Source of the DNA: Burkholderiales bacterium
GTDB lineage: Bacteria; Pseudomonadota; Gammaproteobacteria; Burkholderiales; Ga0077523
Assembly (NCBI GenBank): GCA_025459035.1
Contig: JALORJ010000028.1
Span: 1-23,657, forward strand
Reading direction: 5' to 3'
DNA: 23,657 nucleotides
Below are positions 1-6,920 of this stretch, piece by piece; position 1 is the first letter of the stretch, and every line of letters starts with the position of its first letter. The position numbers and the translations under genes are program-made. A model generated the notes under the pieces. It made no database searches and was not told the origin of the DNA. It saw only the letters and a list, made by a program, of their open reading frames with translations.

Positions 1-1
1 C

Positions 2-289
2 GGCACGCTGACGGTCGGTGCGCTGCTGCGCGACCCGCGCGACCGGGCCGAGGCGCTGCCGGTGATCGCGCTCGCGCTCGCGCGCGACGGCGCGCTGCAG
101 CTGCTGCCCGACGACGATGTCGCGGTGCGGCCGGGCGACCAGCTGCTGATGTGCGGACGCGGGCGCGGCCGGCGTGCGCAACGCCTGCTGCTCGCCGACG
201 GGGCCGTCCTGGCCTACGTGCTGGGGGGTCGCCGCACCTCGGGCAGCTTCGTCTGGCGCCGCCGCGAACGCGCCGTGCAGCGCGCATGA
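2..289 (+). CDS. C-terminal end of a TrkA-C/RCK-domain ion channel or transport protein (5' end outside window)
   Basis: The reading frame is open from the window edge and ends at 287-289. About 95 residues are visible. The pattern of GALLRDP, then ALARDG, then PDDDVAVRPGDQLLMCG is the usual TrkA-C (RCK C-lobe) fold signature, where the 'rpGDqLl.cG' strand closes the regulatory domain of K+ channels and transporters. The protein ends with a basic tail (WRRRERAVQRA) typical of Kch-like channel proteins of betaproteobacteria. The pore and RCK-N parts lie upstream of the window, so channel versus transporter cannot be decided. The stop overlaps the start of the next gene by 4 bp (ATGA), so the two are probably co-transcribed. 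Confidence 0.7.
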   Translation, partial: GTLTVGALLRDPRDRAEALPVIALALARDGALQLLPDDDVAVRPGDQLLMCGRGRGRRAQRLLLADGAVLAYVLGGRRTSGSFVWRRRERAVQRA

Positions 290-759
290 CGCGCCGCGAC
301 GCGCGCGGCTTCACGCTGCTGGAGATGGCGATCTCCGCGGCGCTCGTCGTGCTGCTGGTCGCGCTCGCGACCCCGATGGTGCTGACCGCGCTCAAGCGCG
401 AGAAGGAGCAGGAGCTGCGCACCGCGCTGCGCCAGATCCGTCAGGCGCTCGACGACTACAAGCAGGCCGGCGACGACGGCCGCATCGCGCGCCGGCCGGG
501 GGACACCGGCTGGCCGGCGTCGCTCGGCGTGCTGGTGACCGGCGTGCCCGACACGCTCGACCCGAAGCGGCGGATCTACTTCCTGCGCCGCATCCCGCGC
601 GATCCGTTCGCGGCCGACGGCGCGGACGCGGACGCGACCTGGGGCAAGCGCAGCAGCGACTCGCCGCCGGACGCGCCGGCGCCCGGCGCCGATGTCTACG
701 ACGTGCACTCGCTGTCGCAGGCCGTCGGCCTGAACGGCGTGCCGTATCGCGACTGGTGA
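286..759 (+). CDS. Type II secretion/type IV pilus pseudopilin, GspG/PulG-like
   Basis: This 157-residue protein has a short basic leader (MTRRDARG) followed by FTLLEM and a hydrophobic helix, the class III prepilin signal. Cleavage by prepilin peptidase is expected between G8 and F9, leaving Glu at mature position 5 (E13). A charged helix follows (KREKEQELRTALRQIRQALDDYKQAGDDG), the usual alpha1 extension of GspG-like pseudopilins. The C-terminal part has the motif of a major-pseudopilin-like globular domain (DPKRRIYFLRRIPRDPF, then TWG). The start is the ATG overlapping the upstream stop as ATGA. Its own stop overlaps the next start as TGATG, so translational coupling is likely. It probably acts in the inner membrane as a subunit of a secretion or pilus-like fibre. 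I see no ATPase or secretin gene in the window to show which system. Confidence 0.85.
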   Translation: MTRRDARGFTLLEMAISAALVVLLVALATPMVLTALKREKEQELRTALRQIRQALDDYKQAGDDGRIARRPGDTGWPASLGVLVTGVPDTLDPKRRIYFLRRIPRDPFAADGADADATWGKRSSDSPPDAPAPGADVYDVHSLSQAVGLNGVPYRDW

Positions 760-1511
760 TGCGCCACCGGCGGCGGTCCGCTCGCGGCGAGCGTGGCTTC
801 ACGCTGTCGCTGGTGCTGATGGTGGCGTTCGTCGCCGCCGTGCTGGCGGCGGCCGCGGCGAAACTCTGGAGCGCCCAGACCCGCGCCGATCGCGAGCGCG
901 AGCTGGTCTGGGTGGGCCGCCAGTACCAGCGCGGCGTCGCGTCGTTCGCCGGCGCCGTGCCGCCCGACGGCGTGTCGCGCGGCCCGCAGCGGCTCGACGA
1001 ACTGGTCGACGACCGCCGCTTCACGCCGCCACGCCGCCATCTGCGCCGGCTCTACCGGGATCCGTTCACGGGGCGCGCCGACTGGATCGAGATCCGCGGC
1101 GCCGACGGTGCGATCGTCGGCGTGCGCTCGCGCGCCACCGCGACACCGCGACCGGCCGACGGGCTGTGGCCCGACACGCGCGTGTTCGGCCCGGCGAAGA
1201 GCGTCGGCGACTGGGCGTTCGTCGCGCGCGCGCCGCGCAGCGTCCCCGACGCGTCCATGCCCGCACCCGAGGCCGTCGAGCGTGCGCTCGACGCCGTGTT
1301 GCAGGGCGAACCCGCAGCCTCGACGCCCGCCGATCCCGCGGCGCCCGCCGCCCCGCCGCCCGCGGGGCGCGCCGAAGCCGCGCCGCCCCCGCCGCCTCCC
1401 GCGCCCCCCGCGCCGTCCGCACCGCCTGCGCTGCCGCCGGGCGTCGTCGACCTGCTGCGCGAACTGGGACTGGACCCCGACGCCGACGGCGGGTCGAAGC
1501 GCGCGCCGTGA
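759..1511 (+). CDS. Pseudopilin-like protein without Glu5 and with a Pro/Ala-rich tail
   Basis: This 250-residue protein starts with a basic leader and ERG|FTLSLVLM, so prepilin peptidase cleavage is expected between G13 and F14. The mature position 5 is Leu (L18), not the Glu normally needed for pilin packing, which suggests a minor or atypical pseudopilin. After the helix comes KLWSAQTRADRERELVWVGRQYQRGVASF, a pattern I recognise from PulG-annotated betaproteobacterial proteins that sit next to a GspG-like gene. A compact domain with DDRRF and RRLYRDPFTG follows. From about residue 185 to 228 the sequence is almost all Pro and Ala, a flexible linker, followed by a short end rich in Leu and Asp. 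The start overlaps the previous stop, indicating co-expression. Assignment to the pseudopilin family is solid; its exact role is not. Confidence 0.75.
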   Translation: MRHRRRSARGERGFTLSLVLMVAFVAAVLAAAAAKLWSAQTRADRERELVWVGRQYQRGVASFAGAVPPDGVSRGPQRLDELVDDRRFTPPRRHLRRLYRDPFTGRADWIEIRGADGAIVGVRSRATATPRPADGLWPDTRVFGPAKSVGDWAFVARAPRSVPDASMPAPEAVERALDAVLQGEPAASTPADPAAPAAPPPAGRAEAAPPPPPPAPPAPSAPPALPPGVVDLLRELGLDPDADGGSKRAP

Positions 1512-1557
1512 CGGGGGCGCATCGCCGCGCGCGGCCGTCGCGCTGTTCTGCCGGAGA

Positions 1558-2328
1558 TCAGATCAGCCGCACGGAATCGCCGCGCGTCAGCGTGCCGTCG
1601 CTGCGCCCCTCGACGTAGATGCCCATGTCGGGATGCCCGAAGGCCTGGCGGATCGCGCCGCTGATGTCGAGGTCGCGGTCGCCGGTCGCGGGATCGACGT
1701 GGGTGGCGAGGCAGCGCTGCGTGCGCAGCACGCCGTGCGTGCGGATGTCGCCGAACGCGACGTCACGGTCGATCCACTCGAACTCTTCCCACGCGCGACC
1801 GGTGTCGATGACGATGTTGGCGCGGAAGCGCATCGGATCGACCGGTACGCCGATCCAGTCCTCGAGCGCCCGCACCGACGCGAGATTGATCACCGACCAC
1901 GAGTGCATCAGCGGCACCGACACCACCGCCACGTCGGTGAAGCGCAGCCAGGGCGGTGCGACGACGACCTCGGGCGTGCCGGTCTCGCCGATGAAGTCGC
2001 GCAGCCAGTGCGCAAGGCGCGCGCTCGCGGCCGCGTCGTCGACGCGGGCTGCGATCACGTCGCGGCCGTCCTGCGCGATCGTCACCGTCCGCGTCGCGTC
2101 GTCGTAGCGCGTCGCCAGCTGCGCGAGACGCTCGTGCAGCAGCAGCACGTAGAAGTCGGTCTTCGGATGCGCGACCGTCGCGGTCGGATCGAAGGTCCAG
2201 CGGCCGTTGGTCACCGCGATGGCGCGGTCGCCGGGGAAGGCCTTGCCGGCCTGCAGCGTCACCTGCGCGAGCGGCTCCGGCGACAGACCCTTCACGGGAT
2301 AGCGGTACAGCGACTCGACGACGGTCAT
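1558..2328 (-). CDS. MOSC-domain protein, YcbX/mARC-like molybdenum-cofactor binding oxidoreductase
   Basis: This 256-residue protein begins with MTVVESLYRYPVKGLSPEPL, the typical MOSC N-terminal beta-barrel start (YPVKG). It continues with PKTDFY and the MOSC core VDPMRFRANIVID then TQRCLATHVDPATGDRD. C206 in the TQRC motif is the expected molybdenum-ligating or sulfur-carrying cysteine. Known relatives (E. coli YcbX, eukaryotic mARC) reduce N-hydroxylated compounds. The frame stays open upstream to 2649, but that extension is arginine-rich shadow sequence, so I chose the ATG at 2326-2328, which gives the family-typical start. The SD is weak (GGA about 11 nt upstream). It lies downstream of pepN on the same strand, but two hairpins separate them, so it may have its own promoter. 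Confidence 0.85.
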   Translation of the reverse strand: MTVVESLYRYPVKGLSPEPLAQVTLQAGKAFPGDRAIAVTNGRWTFDPTATVAHPKTDFYVLLLHERLAQLATRYDDATRTVTIAQDGRDVIAARVDDAAASARLAHWLRDFIGETGTPEVVVAPPWLRFTDVAVVSVPLMHSWSVINLASVRALEDWIGVPVDPMRFRANIVIDTGRAWEEFEWIDRDVAFGDIRTHGVLRTQRCLATHVDPATGDRDLDISGAIRQAFGHPDMGIYVEGRSDGTLTRGDSVRLI

Positions 2329-2402
2329 CGGGCGGATTCCGCAGGGCGCGCCGACAGGCGCATCACGCACGCGGACAAGCATGCGAGGTGCCCGCGGCGA
2401 CC

Positions 2403-2444
2403 CGGTGCGGCTCCCGAGGCGCGCGCAATCGAAAAGCCGCACCG
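2403..2444 (-). terminator. Hairpin with a perfect 10-bp stem in the pepN-MOSC spacer
   Basis: Arms CGGTGCGGCT (2403-2412) and AGCCGCACCG (2435-2444) are exact reverse complements with a 22-nt loop. It lies downstream of the pepN stop on the minus strand. There is no T-tract after it, so it would be a U-less or Rho-assisted terminator, or an mRNA stability element. Confidence 0.35.
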
Positions 2445-2456
2445 CGGGGCGCCGCA

Positions 2457-2475
2457 CGGCACCGGCATGGTGCCG
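2457..2475 (-). terminator. Short stable hairpin 3' of pepN
   Basis: Arms CGGCACC (2457-2463) and GGTGCCG (2469-2475) form a perfect 7-bp GC-rich stem with a 5-nt loop, 43 bases past the pepN stop on the minus strand. No U-run follows. Together with the hairpin at 2403-2444 it probably ends the pepN transcript. Confidence 0.4.
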
Positions 2476-2518
2476 CCAGGCTCTCGACGGTGCATCGGGC
2501 GGCGGTCGTGCGATGCGA

Positions 2519-5164
2519 TCACGCGAGCGCGCGCGTGACCACCTCGGTGACATCCTTCGACAGCCCGTCGCGGTCGCGGATGCGCTCGAGCGCCGCGCGG
2601 GCGTGCGCCTGGCGCCCGGTGTCGTAGCGGCGCCAGCGATCCATCGCACGCGCCAGTCGCGACGCGACCTGCGGGTTGATCGCGTCGAGCTGGATCACCT
2701 GATCGGCGAAGAACGCGTAGCCGGCGCCGTCGGCGGCGTGGAAGCGCACCGGGTTGCCGTGGCAGAACACGCCGATCACCGACCGCGCGCGGTTCGGGTT
2801 GCGCAGGTCGAAGTCGGGGTGGCGCAGCAGCGCCTGCACGCGCGCGAGCGTGCCGGGCAGCCGCGACGACGCCTGCACCGCGAACCACTTGTCGAGCACG
2901 AGCGCCTCGTGTTTCCAGCGTGCGTGGAAGCGGTCGAGTGCCGGCTGGCGTTCGTCGCAGTCGGTGGCTGCAAGGCAGCCGAGTGCCGCCATCGTGTCGG
3001 TCATGTTGTCGGCGCCGTCGAACTGCGCGACGCAGATCGCCCGGACTTCCGCGTCGTCCAGCTCCATCAGGTAGCCCAGACACAGGTTGCGCAGTGCGCG
3101 GCGGCCGGCCGACACGGCGTCGGGGCTGTAGCGCCCCGGCACCGCCATCGACCGGTAGCGCGCGAGCAGCGCGTCGCGCAGGCGCTCGGCCACGGCCTGG
3201 CGCACCCGCACGCGTACCGCGTGGATCGCGTCGGGGTCGACCTCGTCGAGCTGCTCGGCGACGAAGCTCTCGGACGGCAGCGAGAGCGCTTCGGCGGCGA
3301 ACGCCGGGTCGCGGTCGGCGTCGGCGAGCACCGCCGCGAACGCGTCGACGAAGCGGGTCGGCACGTCGAAGGCGCGGTGCTCGCGGCGCGCGGCGACGCC
3401 GGCCAGGATCAGACCGGTCGCGAGCTGCTGGCCGGCCTCCCAGCGGTTGAACGCGTCGGCGTCGTGCGCCATGCGCAGCATCAGATCGGCCTCCGACGCG
3501 TCGTGATGCAGCACCACCGGCGCGGAGAAATCGCGTAGCAGCGACACGACCGGCCGCGCGGGCACGTCGACGAAGGTCCACGTCTGCTGCGGTTCGGTCA
3601 GCGACAGCACGCGCGTGGTGCCGTCGGGCGCGGCCTCGCCGTCCAGGCGCAGCGGCAGGTCGGTCCCGTCCGGGCCGAGGAGGCCGACGGCGACCGGGAT
3701 GTGGAACGGCAGCTTGTCGGGCTGCCCGGGCGACGGACCGCAGGTCTGCGTCAGCGTGAGGGTGAAGCGGCGCGTGTCAGCGTCGAAGCGCGTGTCGGCG
3801 TCGAGGTGCGGGGTGCCGGCCTGGTCGTACCAGCGACGGAACTGCGTGAGGTCGACGCCGCCGGCGTCCTGCATCGCGTCGACGAAGTCGTCGGTGGTGA
3901 CCGCCTTGCCGTCGTGGCGCGCGAAGTACAGGTCCATGCCGCGCCGGAACGCGTCGCGCCCGATCAGCGTGTGGATCATCCGCACGACCTCGGCCCCCTT
4001 CTCGTAGACCGTCGCCGTGTAGAAGTTGCTGATCTCCATGTACGACTGCGGCCGGATCGGATGCGCCATCGGCCCGGCGTCCTCGGGGAACTGCGCCGCG
4101 CGCAGGCCGCGCACCTCCTGGATGCGCTGGACCGGGCGCGAGTACATGTCGGCGCCGAACTCCTGATCGCGGAACACCGTCAGCCCTTCCTTCAGCGACA
4201 GCTGGAACCAGTCGCGGCAGGTGACGCGGTTGCCGGTCCAGTTGTGGAAGTACTCGTGCGCGACCACGCGGTCGACGCCGAGATAGTCGCCGTCGGTCGC
4301 GGTGTCGGGGCGGGCCAGCACGTACTTCGTGTTGAAGATGTTGAGGCCCTTGTTCTCCATCGCCCCCATGTTGAAGTCGCCGACCGCGACGATCATGAAA
4401 CGGTCGAGGTCGAGTTCGAGCCCGAAACGTTCCTCGTCCCAGCGGATCGACTTCTTCAGCGCCGCCATCGCGAAGTCGGCCTGGTCGAGCTTGCCGGGCT
4501 CGACGTAGACCGCGAGCTGCGCGCGGCGCCCGGAGCGCGTGACGATCGTGTCTTCCAGCACGTCGAGCTTCGCGGCCACCATCGCGAACAGGTACGACGG
4601 CTTCGGGAACGGATCGACCCAGGTCGCGAAGTGGCGCCCGCCCGGCTCGACGCCGGCGGCGACCGGATTGCCGTTCGACAGCAGCTGCGGGAAGCGCGCC
4701 GCGTCGGCGTGCAGCGTGCAGGTGTAGCGCGCCATCACGTCGGGGCGGTCGAGAAACCACGTGATGCGCCGGAAGCCCTCGGCTTCGCACTGGGTGAACA
4801 GGCCGTCCTTCGACCGGAAGAAGCCCATCAGCTTCGTGTTGCCGAACGGGTCGATGCGCGTGAGCGTCTCGACCACGCCCTGCGCGGGGGGCTGCGCGAC
4901 CACGAGGCGGTCGGACTCGACCGTGTACGCGTCGGCGGACAGCGGCGTCCCGTCGATCGCGATCGACAGCAGCGTCAGTTCGTCGCCGTCGAGGACCAGC
5001 GGTCCGGTCGACACCGCCGCCTGCGGATTGCGGCGCAAGGCGATGCGTGCGCGCACGACGGCATGGTCGTCGCGGATGTCGACATCGAGGTCGACGGTGT
5101 CGACGAGGAAGGCGGGCGGGGTGTAGTCCGCGAGGCGGACGACGGTCGGGGCGGGGTCGCGCAT
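2519..5164 (-). CDS. pepN: Aminopeptidase N (M1 family zinc metallopeptidase)
   Basis: The protein has 881 residues, close to the 870 of E. coli PepN. It shows the M1 substrate-anchoring motif GAMEN (267-271) and the zinc site HEYFHNW (303-309) with the third ligand E326 in LKEGLTVFRDQEF, which gives the HExxH-x18-E spacing. Neighbouring signatures QCEAEGFRRITWFLDRPDVMARYT and NTKYVLARPDTATDGDY are also PepN-like. The long C-terminal helical domain ends with DRDGLSKDVTEVVTRALA. It is a cytoplasmic enzyme that removes N-terminal residues, preferring Ala, Arg or Lys, in peptide turnover. The ATG at 5162-5164 gives a family-typical beginning (VVRLADYTPPAFLVDTVDLD). No key residue is missing. A weak sigma-70-like promoter lies about 75-100 bp upstream. 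Confidence 0.97.
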   Translation of the reverse strand: MRDPAPTVVRLADYTPPAFLVDTVDLDVDIRDDHAVVRARIALRRNPQAAVSTGPLVLDGDELTLLSIAIDGTPLSADAYTVESDRLVVAQPPAQGVVETLTRIDPFGNTKLMGFFRSKDGLFTQCEAEGFRRITWFLDRPDVMARYTCTLHADAARFPQLLSNGNPVAAGVEPGGRHFATWVDPFPKPSYLFAMVAAKLDVLEDTIVTRSGRRAQLAVYVEPGKLDQADFAMAALKKSIRWDEERFGLELDLDRFMIVAVGDFNMGAMENKGLNIFNTKYVLARPDTATDGDYLGVDRVVAHEYFHNWTGNRVTCRDWFQLSLKEGLTVFRDQEFGADMYSRPVQRIQEVRGLRAAQFPEDAGPMAHPIRPQSYMEISNFYTATVYEKGAEVVRMIHTLIGRDAFRRGMDLYFARHDGKAVTTDDFVDAMQDAGGVDLTQFRRWYDQAGTPHLDADTRFDADTRRFTLTLTQTCGPSPGQPDKLPFHIPVAVGLLGPDGTDLPLRLDGEAAPDGTTRVLSLTEPQQTWTFVDVPARPVVSLLRDFSAPVVLHHDASEADLMLRMAHDADAFNRWEAGQQLATGLILAGVAARREHRAFDVPTRFVDAFAAVLADADRDPAFAAEALSLPSESFVAEQLDEVDPDAIHAVRVRVRQAVAERLRDALLARYRSMAVPGRYSPDAVSAGRRALRNLCLGYLMELDDAEVRAICVAQFDGADNMTDTMAALGCLAATDCDERQPALDRFHARWKHEALVLDKWFAVQASSRLPGTLARVQALLRHPDFDLRNPNRARSVIGVFCHGNPVRFHAADGAGYAFFADQVIQLDAINPQVASRLARAMDRWRRYDTGRQAHARAALERIRDRDGLSKDVTEVVTRALA

Positions 5165-5236
5165 GGGAACACTCGGGCGTCGGGGACGAAGGCGGCGCGG
5201 CGCACCGGCCGGAACCGGGCGCTGCGGGAGGCGTCG

Positions 5237-5266
5237 ATTTTGGCGCGGTGCGGCGCGTGAAGTTCA
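5237..5266 (-). promoter_or_regulatory. Possible sigma-70 promoter for pepN
   Basis: On the minus strand, TGAACT (5266-5261) and CAAAAT (5242-5237) are separated by 18 nt. The AT-rich CAAAAT stands out in this very GC-rich sequence and lies about 75 nt before the pepN start codon. The -35 match is poor, so this is only a candidate. Confidence 0.3.
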
Positions 5267-5376
5267 GTGCTACGCGTGCGTCGAATTCGAGCCCCCGCGT
5301 GACGCCGATCGTCCGTCCGTCGGATCCGAGGCGCGCCGGGCGTGCGCCCGGGCGAGGCGTCGAGCGCGTGGTGCAA

Positions 5377-5410
5377 CCGTTCGAACGGATCGATCGCGGA
5401 CCCGCGGGTC
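5377..5410. other. Cluster of short perfect palindromes next to the pirin stop
   Basis: Two perfect 12-bp palindromes lie within 34 bp: CCGTTCGAACGG (5377-5388) and GACCCGCGGGTC (5399-5410), with ATCGATCG between them. The second directly abuts the stop codon of the pirin gene. They may be part of a pirin terminator or operator-like sites in the pepN upstream region. A further palindrome, TCGAATTCGA, lies at 5281-5290. Confidence 0.3.
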
Positions 5411-6283
5411 TCAGCGCTCGGGCAGCGGGATGAACTCGGTCTCGCCCGGCACCGCGTCGAAGCCGCCCGCGGCCCAGCGGGCCTTCGCGGCCTCGATCGC
5501 GGCCGCGTCGGACGCGACGAAGTTCCACCACAGGTGGCGCGGTCCGTCGAGCGGCGCACCGCCGAAGAACATGACCTTCGCGGGGGTGTCGGCGGTGAGC
5601 ACCGGCGTCGCGGCCGGGTCGAGCAGTGCGACGTGGTGCTGCGGCACGGCGGTGGCGTCGATGCGCACGTCGCCCGCGGCGGCGTACACCGCGCGCTCGG
5701 CGTGTTCGTCCGGCAGCGTGAGCGACGCGCCGGGTTCGAGGTCGATCGCGACATACAGCGTCGGCGACGCCACCGGAGTCGGCGCCTGCAGCCCGAAGCC
5801 GGTGCCGGCGATCACGCGCAGCGCGACGCCGGGCTGCGCGTGCGTCGGCAGCATCGCCGCCGGGACGTGGGTGAAGTCGGGGGCCGTGTTCTCGCGGTCC
5901 GCCGGCAACGCGACCCAGGTCTGGATGCCGTGCACGCGGTGGCCGGCCGCGCGCAGATCGTCCGGCGAGCGCTCGCTGTGGACGATGCCGCGGCCTGCGG
6001 TCATCCAGTTGACCGCGCCGGGCTCGATGCGCTGCACGCTGCCCAGGCTGTCGCGGTGCATGAACGCGCCCTCGTACAGGTAGGTGACGGTCGCGAGCCC
6101 GATGTGCGGATGCGGGCGCACGTCGAGGCCCGCGCCGGGCGCGAAGTGCGCCGGCCCCATGTGGTCGAAGAAGACGAACGGGCCGATCGCGCGGCGCTCG
6201 GCGGCGGGCAGCAGACGGCGTACCGAGAAGCCGCCGAGATCGCGGACGTGGGGGGCGAGGAGCAGGGCGACGGCGTCGGGCAT
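5411..6283 (-). CDS. Pirin family protein (cupin, quercetinase-like)
   Basis: This 290-residue bicupin has the Pirin signature: RRLLPAAERRAIGPFVFFDHMGP, then DVRPHPHIGLATVTYLYEGAFMHRDSLGS, then MTAGRGIVHSE. The metal-binding set is present as H58, H60, H102 and E104. The Pirin C-terminal cupin follows (VMFFGGAPLDGPRHLWWNFVAS). Bacterial pirins are cytoplasmic Fe-containing proteins; some, such as E. coli YhhW, oxidise quercetin in vitro, and others interact with metabolic enzymes. The in vivo substrate cannot be read from the sequence. It lies upstream of pepN on the same strand but is separated by 246 bp with its own signals, and it is divergent from the RidA-family gene. Confidence 0.9.
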   Translation of the reverse strand: MPDAVALLLAPHVRDLGGFSVRRLLPAAERRAIGPFVFFDHMGPAHFAPGAGLDVRPHPHIGLATVTYLYEGAFMHRDSLGSVQRIEPGAVNWMTAGRGIVHSERSPDDLRAAGHRVHGIQTWVALPADRENTAPDFTHVPAAMLPTHAQPGVALRVIAGTGFGLQAPTPVASPTLYVAIDLEPGASLTLPDEHAERAVYAAAGDVRIDATAVPQHHVALLDPAATPVLTADTPAKVMFFGGAPLDGPRHLWWNFVASDAAAIEAAKARWAAGGFDAVPGETEFIPLPER

Positions 6284-6374
6284 CGGACGATCACGAGGTC
6301 ACGGGTAGGGGCGAGCATGCGCGCCGTTCGTGCCGCGTGCAGGACTGGCGGCGCGGCAGCACCGCGGCAACCGC

Positions 6375-6402
6375 GTCGCACCCTGCGCGCGGCCGCTACC
6401 CT
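6375..6402 (+). promoter_or_regulatory. Promoter candidate for the RidA-family gene with -10-like element TACCCT
   Basis: TACCCT at 6397-6402, in the context GCTACCCTCGAC, starts 36 nt before the ATG. Similar GCTAnnnTCG strings occur ahead of the genes at 6917, 13731 and 20154. The -35 (GTCGCA at 6375-6380, 16-nt spacer) is poor. The repeated context and spacing are the main support. Confidence 0.45.
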
Positions 6403-6432
6403 CGACGCCTTCGAGACTTCGCCGAGGCCGCG

Positions 6433-6834
6433 ATGCGCGACATCCGTTTCCTGATGATTCCCGGGGCGCCCGAACCGGTCGCGCCGTTCTCGCACGCGAC
6501 CGAGTGCGACGGCTGGGTGTTCGTGACCGGGCAGATGCCCACGGTCGCCGGCGCGCCCGACGCGGCGCTGGCCGACGGCATCGTCGCGCAGACCCGTCAG
6601 GTGATGCACAACCTGCGTCACGTGCTGCAGGGCCTCGGTCTCGATCTGGACGACGTCGTGCGCACCGGTGCCTACCTCACGCACTTCGAGCGCGACTACG
6701 CGGCGTTCAACGCCGAGTACCGCACGTGGTTCGCGTCGGGGCGTCTGCCTGCGCGCACCTGCATCGGCGTCACCGCGCTCGCGTGCGACGCGCTGGTGGA
6801 GATCGACTTCGTCGCGCGGCGTCCGGCCGCATGA
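6433..6834 (+). CDS. RidA/YjgF-family protein (enamine/imine deaminase-like)
   Basis: This 133-residue protein matches the length of RidA-family trimers. It shows WVFVTGQMPTVAG, then QTRQVMHNLRHVLQGLGLDLDDVVRTGAYLTHFERDYAAFNAEYRTWF, and the C-terminal signature PARTCIGVTALACDALVEIDFVA. R108 and E123 align with the catalytic Arg105 and Glu120 of E. coli RidA, so imine or enamine hydrolysis is plausible. The MIPGAPEPVAPFSHA start and the GQMP in place of GQ(I/L)P suggest a subgroup (Rid1-7 or RutC-like) rather than canonical housekeeping RidA. I chose the ATG at 6433 because the upstream in-frame extension is arginine-rich and contains the promoter-like element. The stop overlaps a 29-codon ORF as ATGA. 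The next large gene is an amidohydrolase-like GGT homologue, consistent with a small catabolic operon. Confidence 0.88.
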   Translation: MRDIRFLMIPGAPEPVAPFSHATECDGWVFVTGQMPTVAGAPDAALADGIVAQTRQVMHNLRHVLQGLGLDLDDVVRTGAYLTHFERDYAAFNAEYRTWFASGRLPARTCIGVTALACDALVEIDFVARRPAA

Positions 6835-6920
6835 GCGTCGAGCATGCACACGACCGGCCTGGCCGCCCGCGAGCGTCGGCTATCTTCGTGCGCATGATTC
6901 TCGAACAGCGTCGACCGTGA
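6831..6920 (+). other. Possible 29-codon bridging ORF between the RidA-like and GGT-like genes
   Basis: An ATG overlapping the upstream stop (ATGA, 6831-6834) opens a 29-residue frame starting MSVEHAHDRPGRPRASAIF. Its TGA at 6918-6920 overlaps the GTG start of the next gene (GTGA, 6917-6920). Its span therefore fills the intergenic space exactly. It could serve translational coupling or be a chance ORF in GC-rich DNA. The peptide resembles nothing I know, and a -10-like TATCTT lies inside it. Confidence 0.25.
6881..6886 (+). promoter_or_regulatory. -10-like element TATCTT ahead of the GGT-family gene
   Basis: GCTATCTTCG matches the GCTAnnnTCG context seen ahead of three other genes in the window. 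TATCTT begins 36 nt upstream of the GTG start at 6917. I see no convincing -35. Confidence 0.35.

Noticed and set aside
151..285. Longer start for the first pseudopilin
   Set aside because: It overlaps the TrkA-C frame and would place an arginine-rich segment ahead of the prepilin leader; the ATGA overlap at 286 fits.
2329..2649. Upstream extension of the MOSC frame
   Set aside because: The extension is arginine/alanine/proline-rich and overlaps the end of pepN; the ATG at 2328 gives the usual MOSC start.
6337..6432. Longer start for the RidA-family gene
   Set aside because: The added residues are basic and not family-like, and the stretch holds the promoter-like element.
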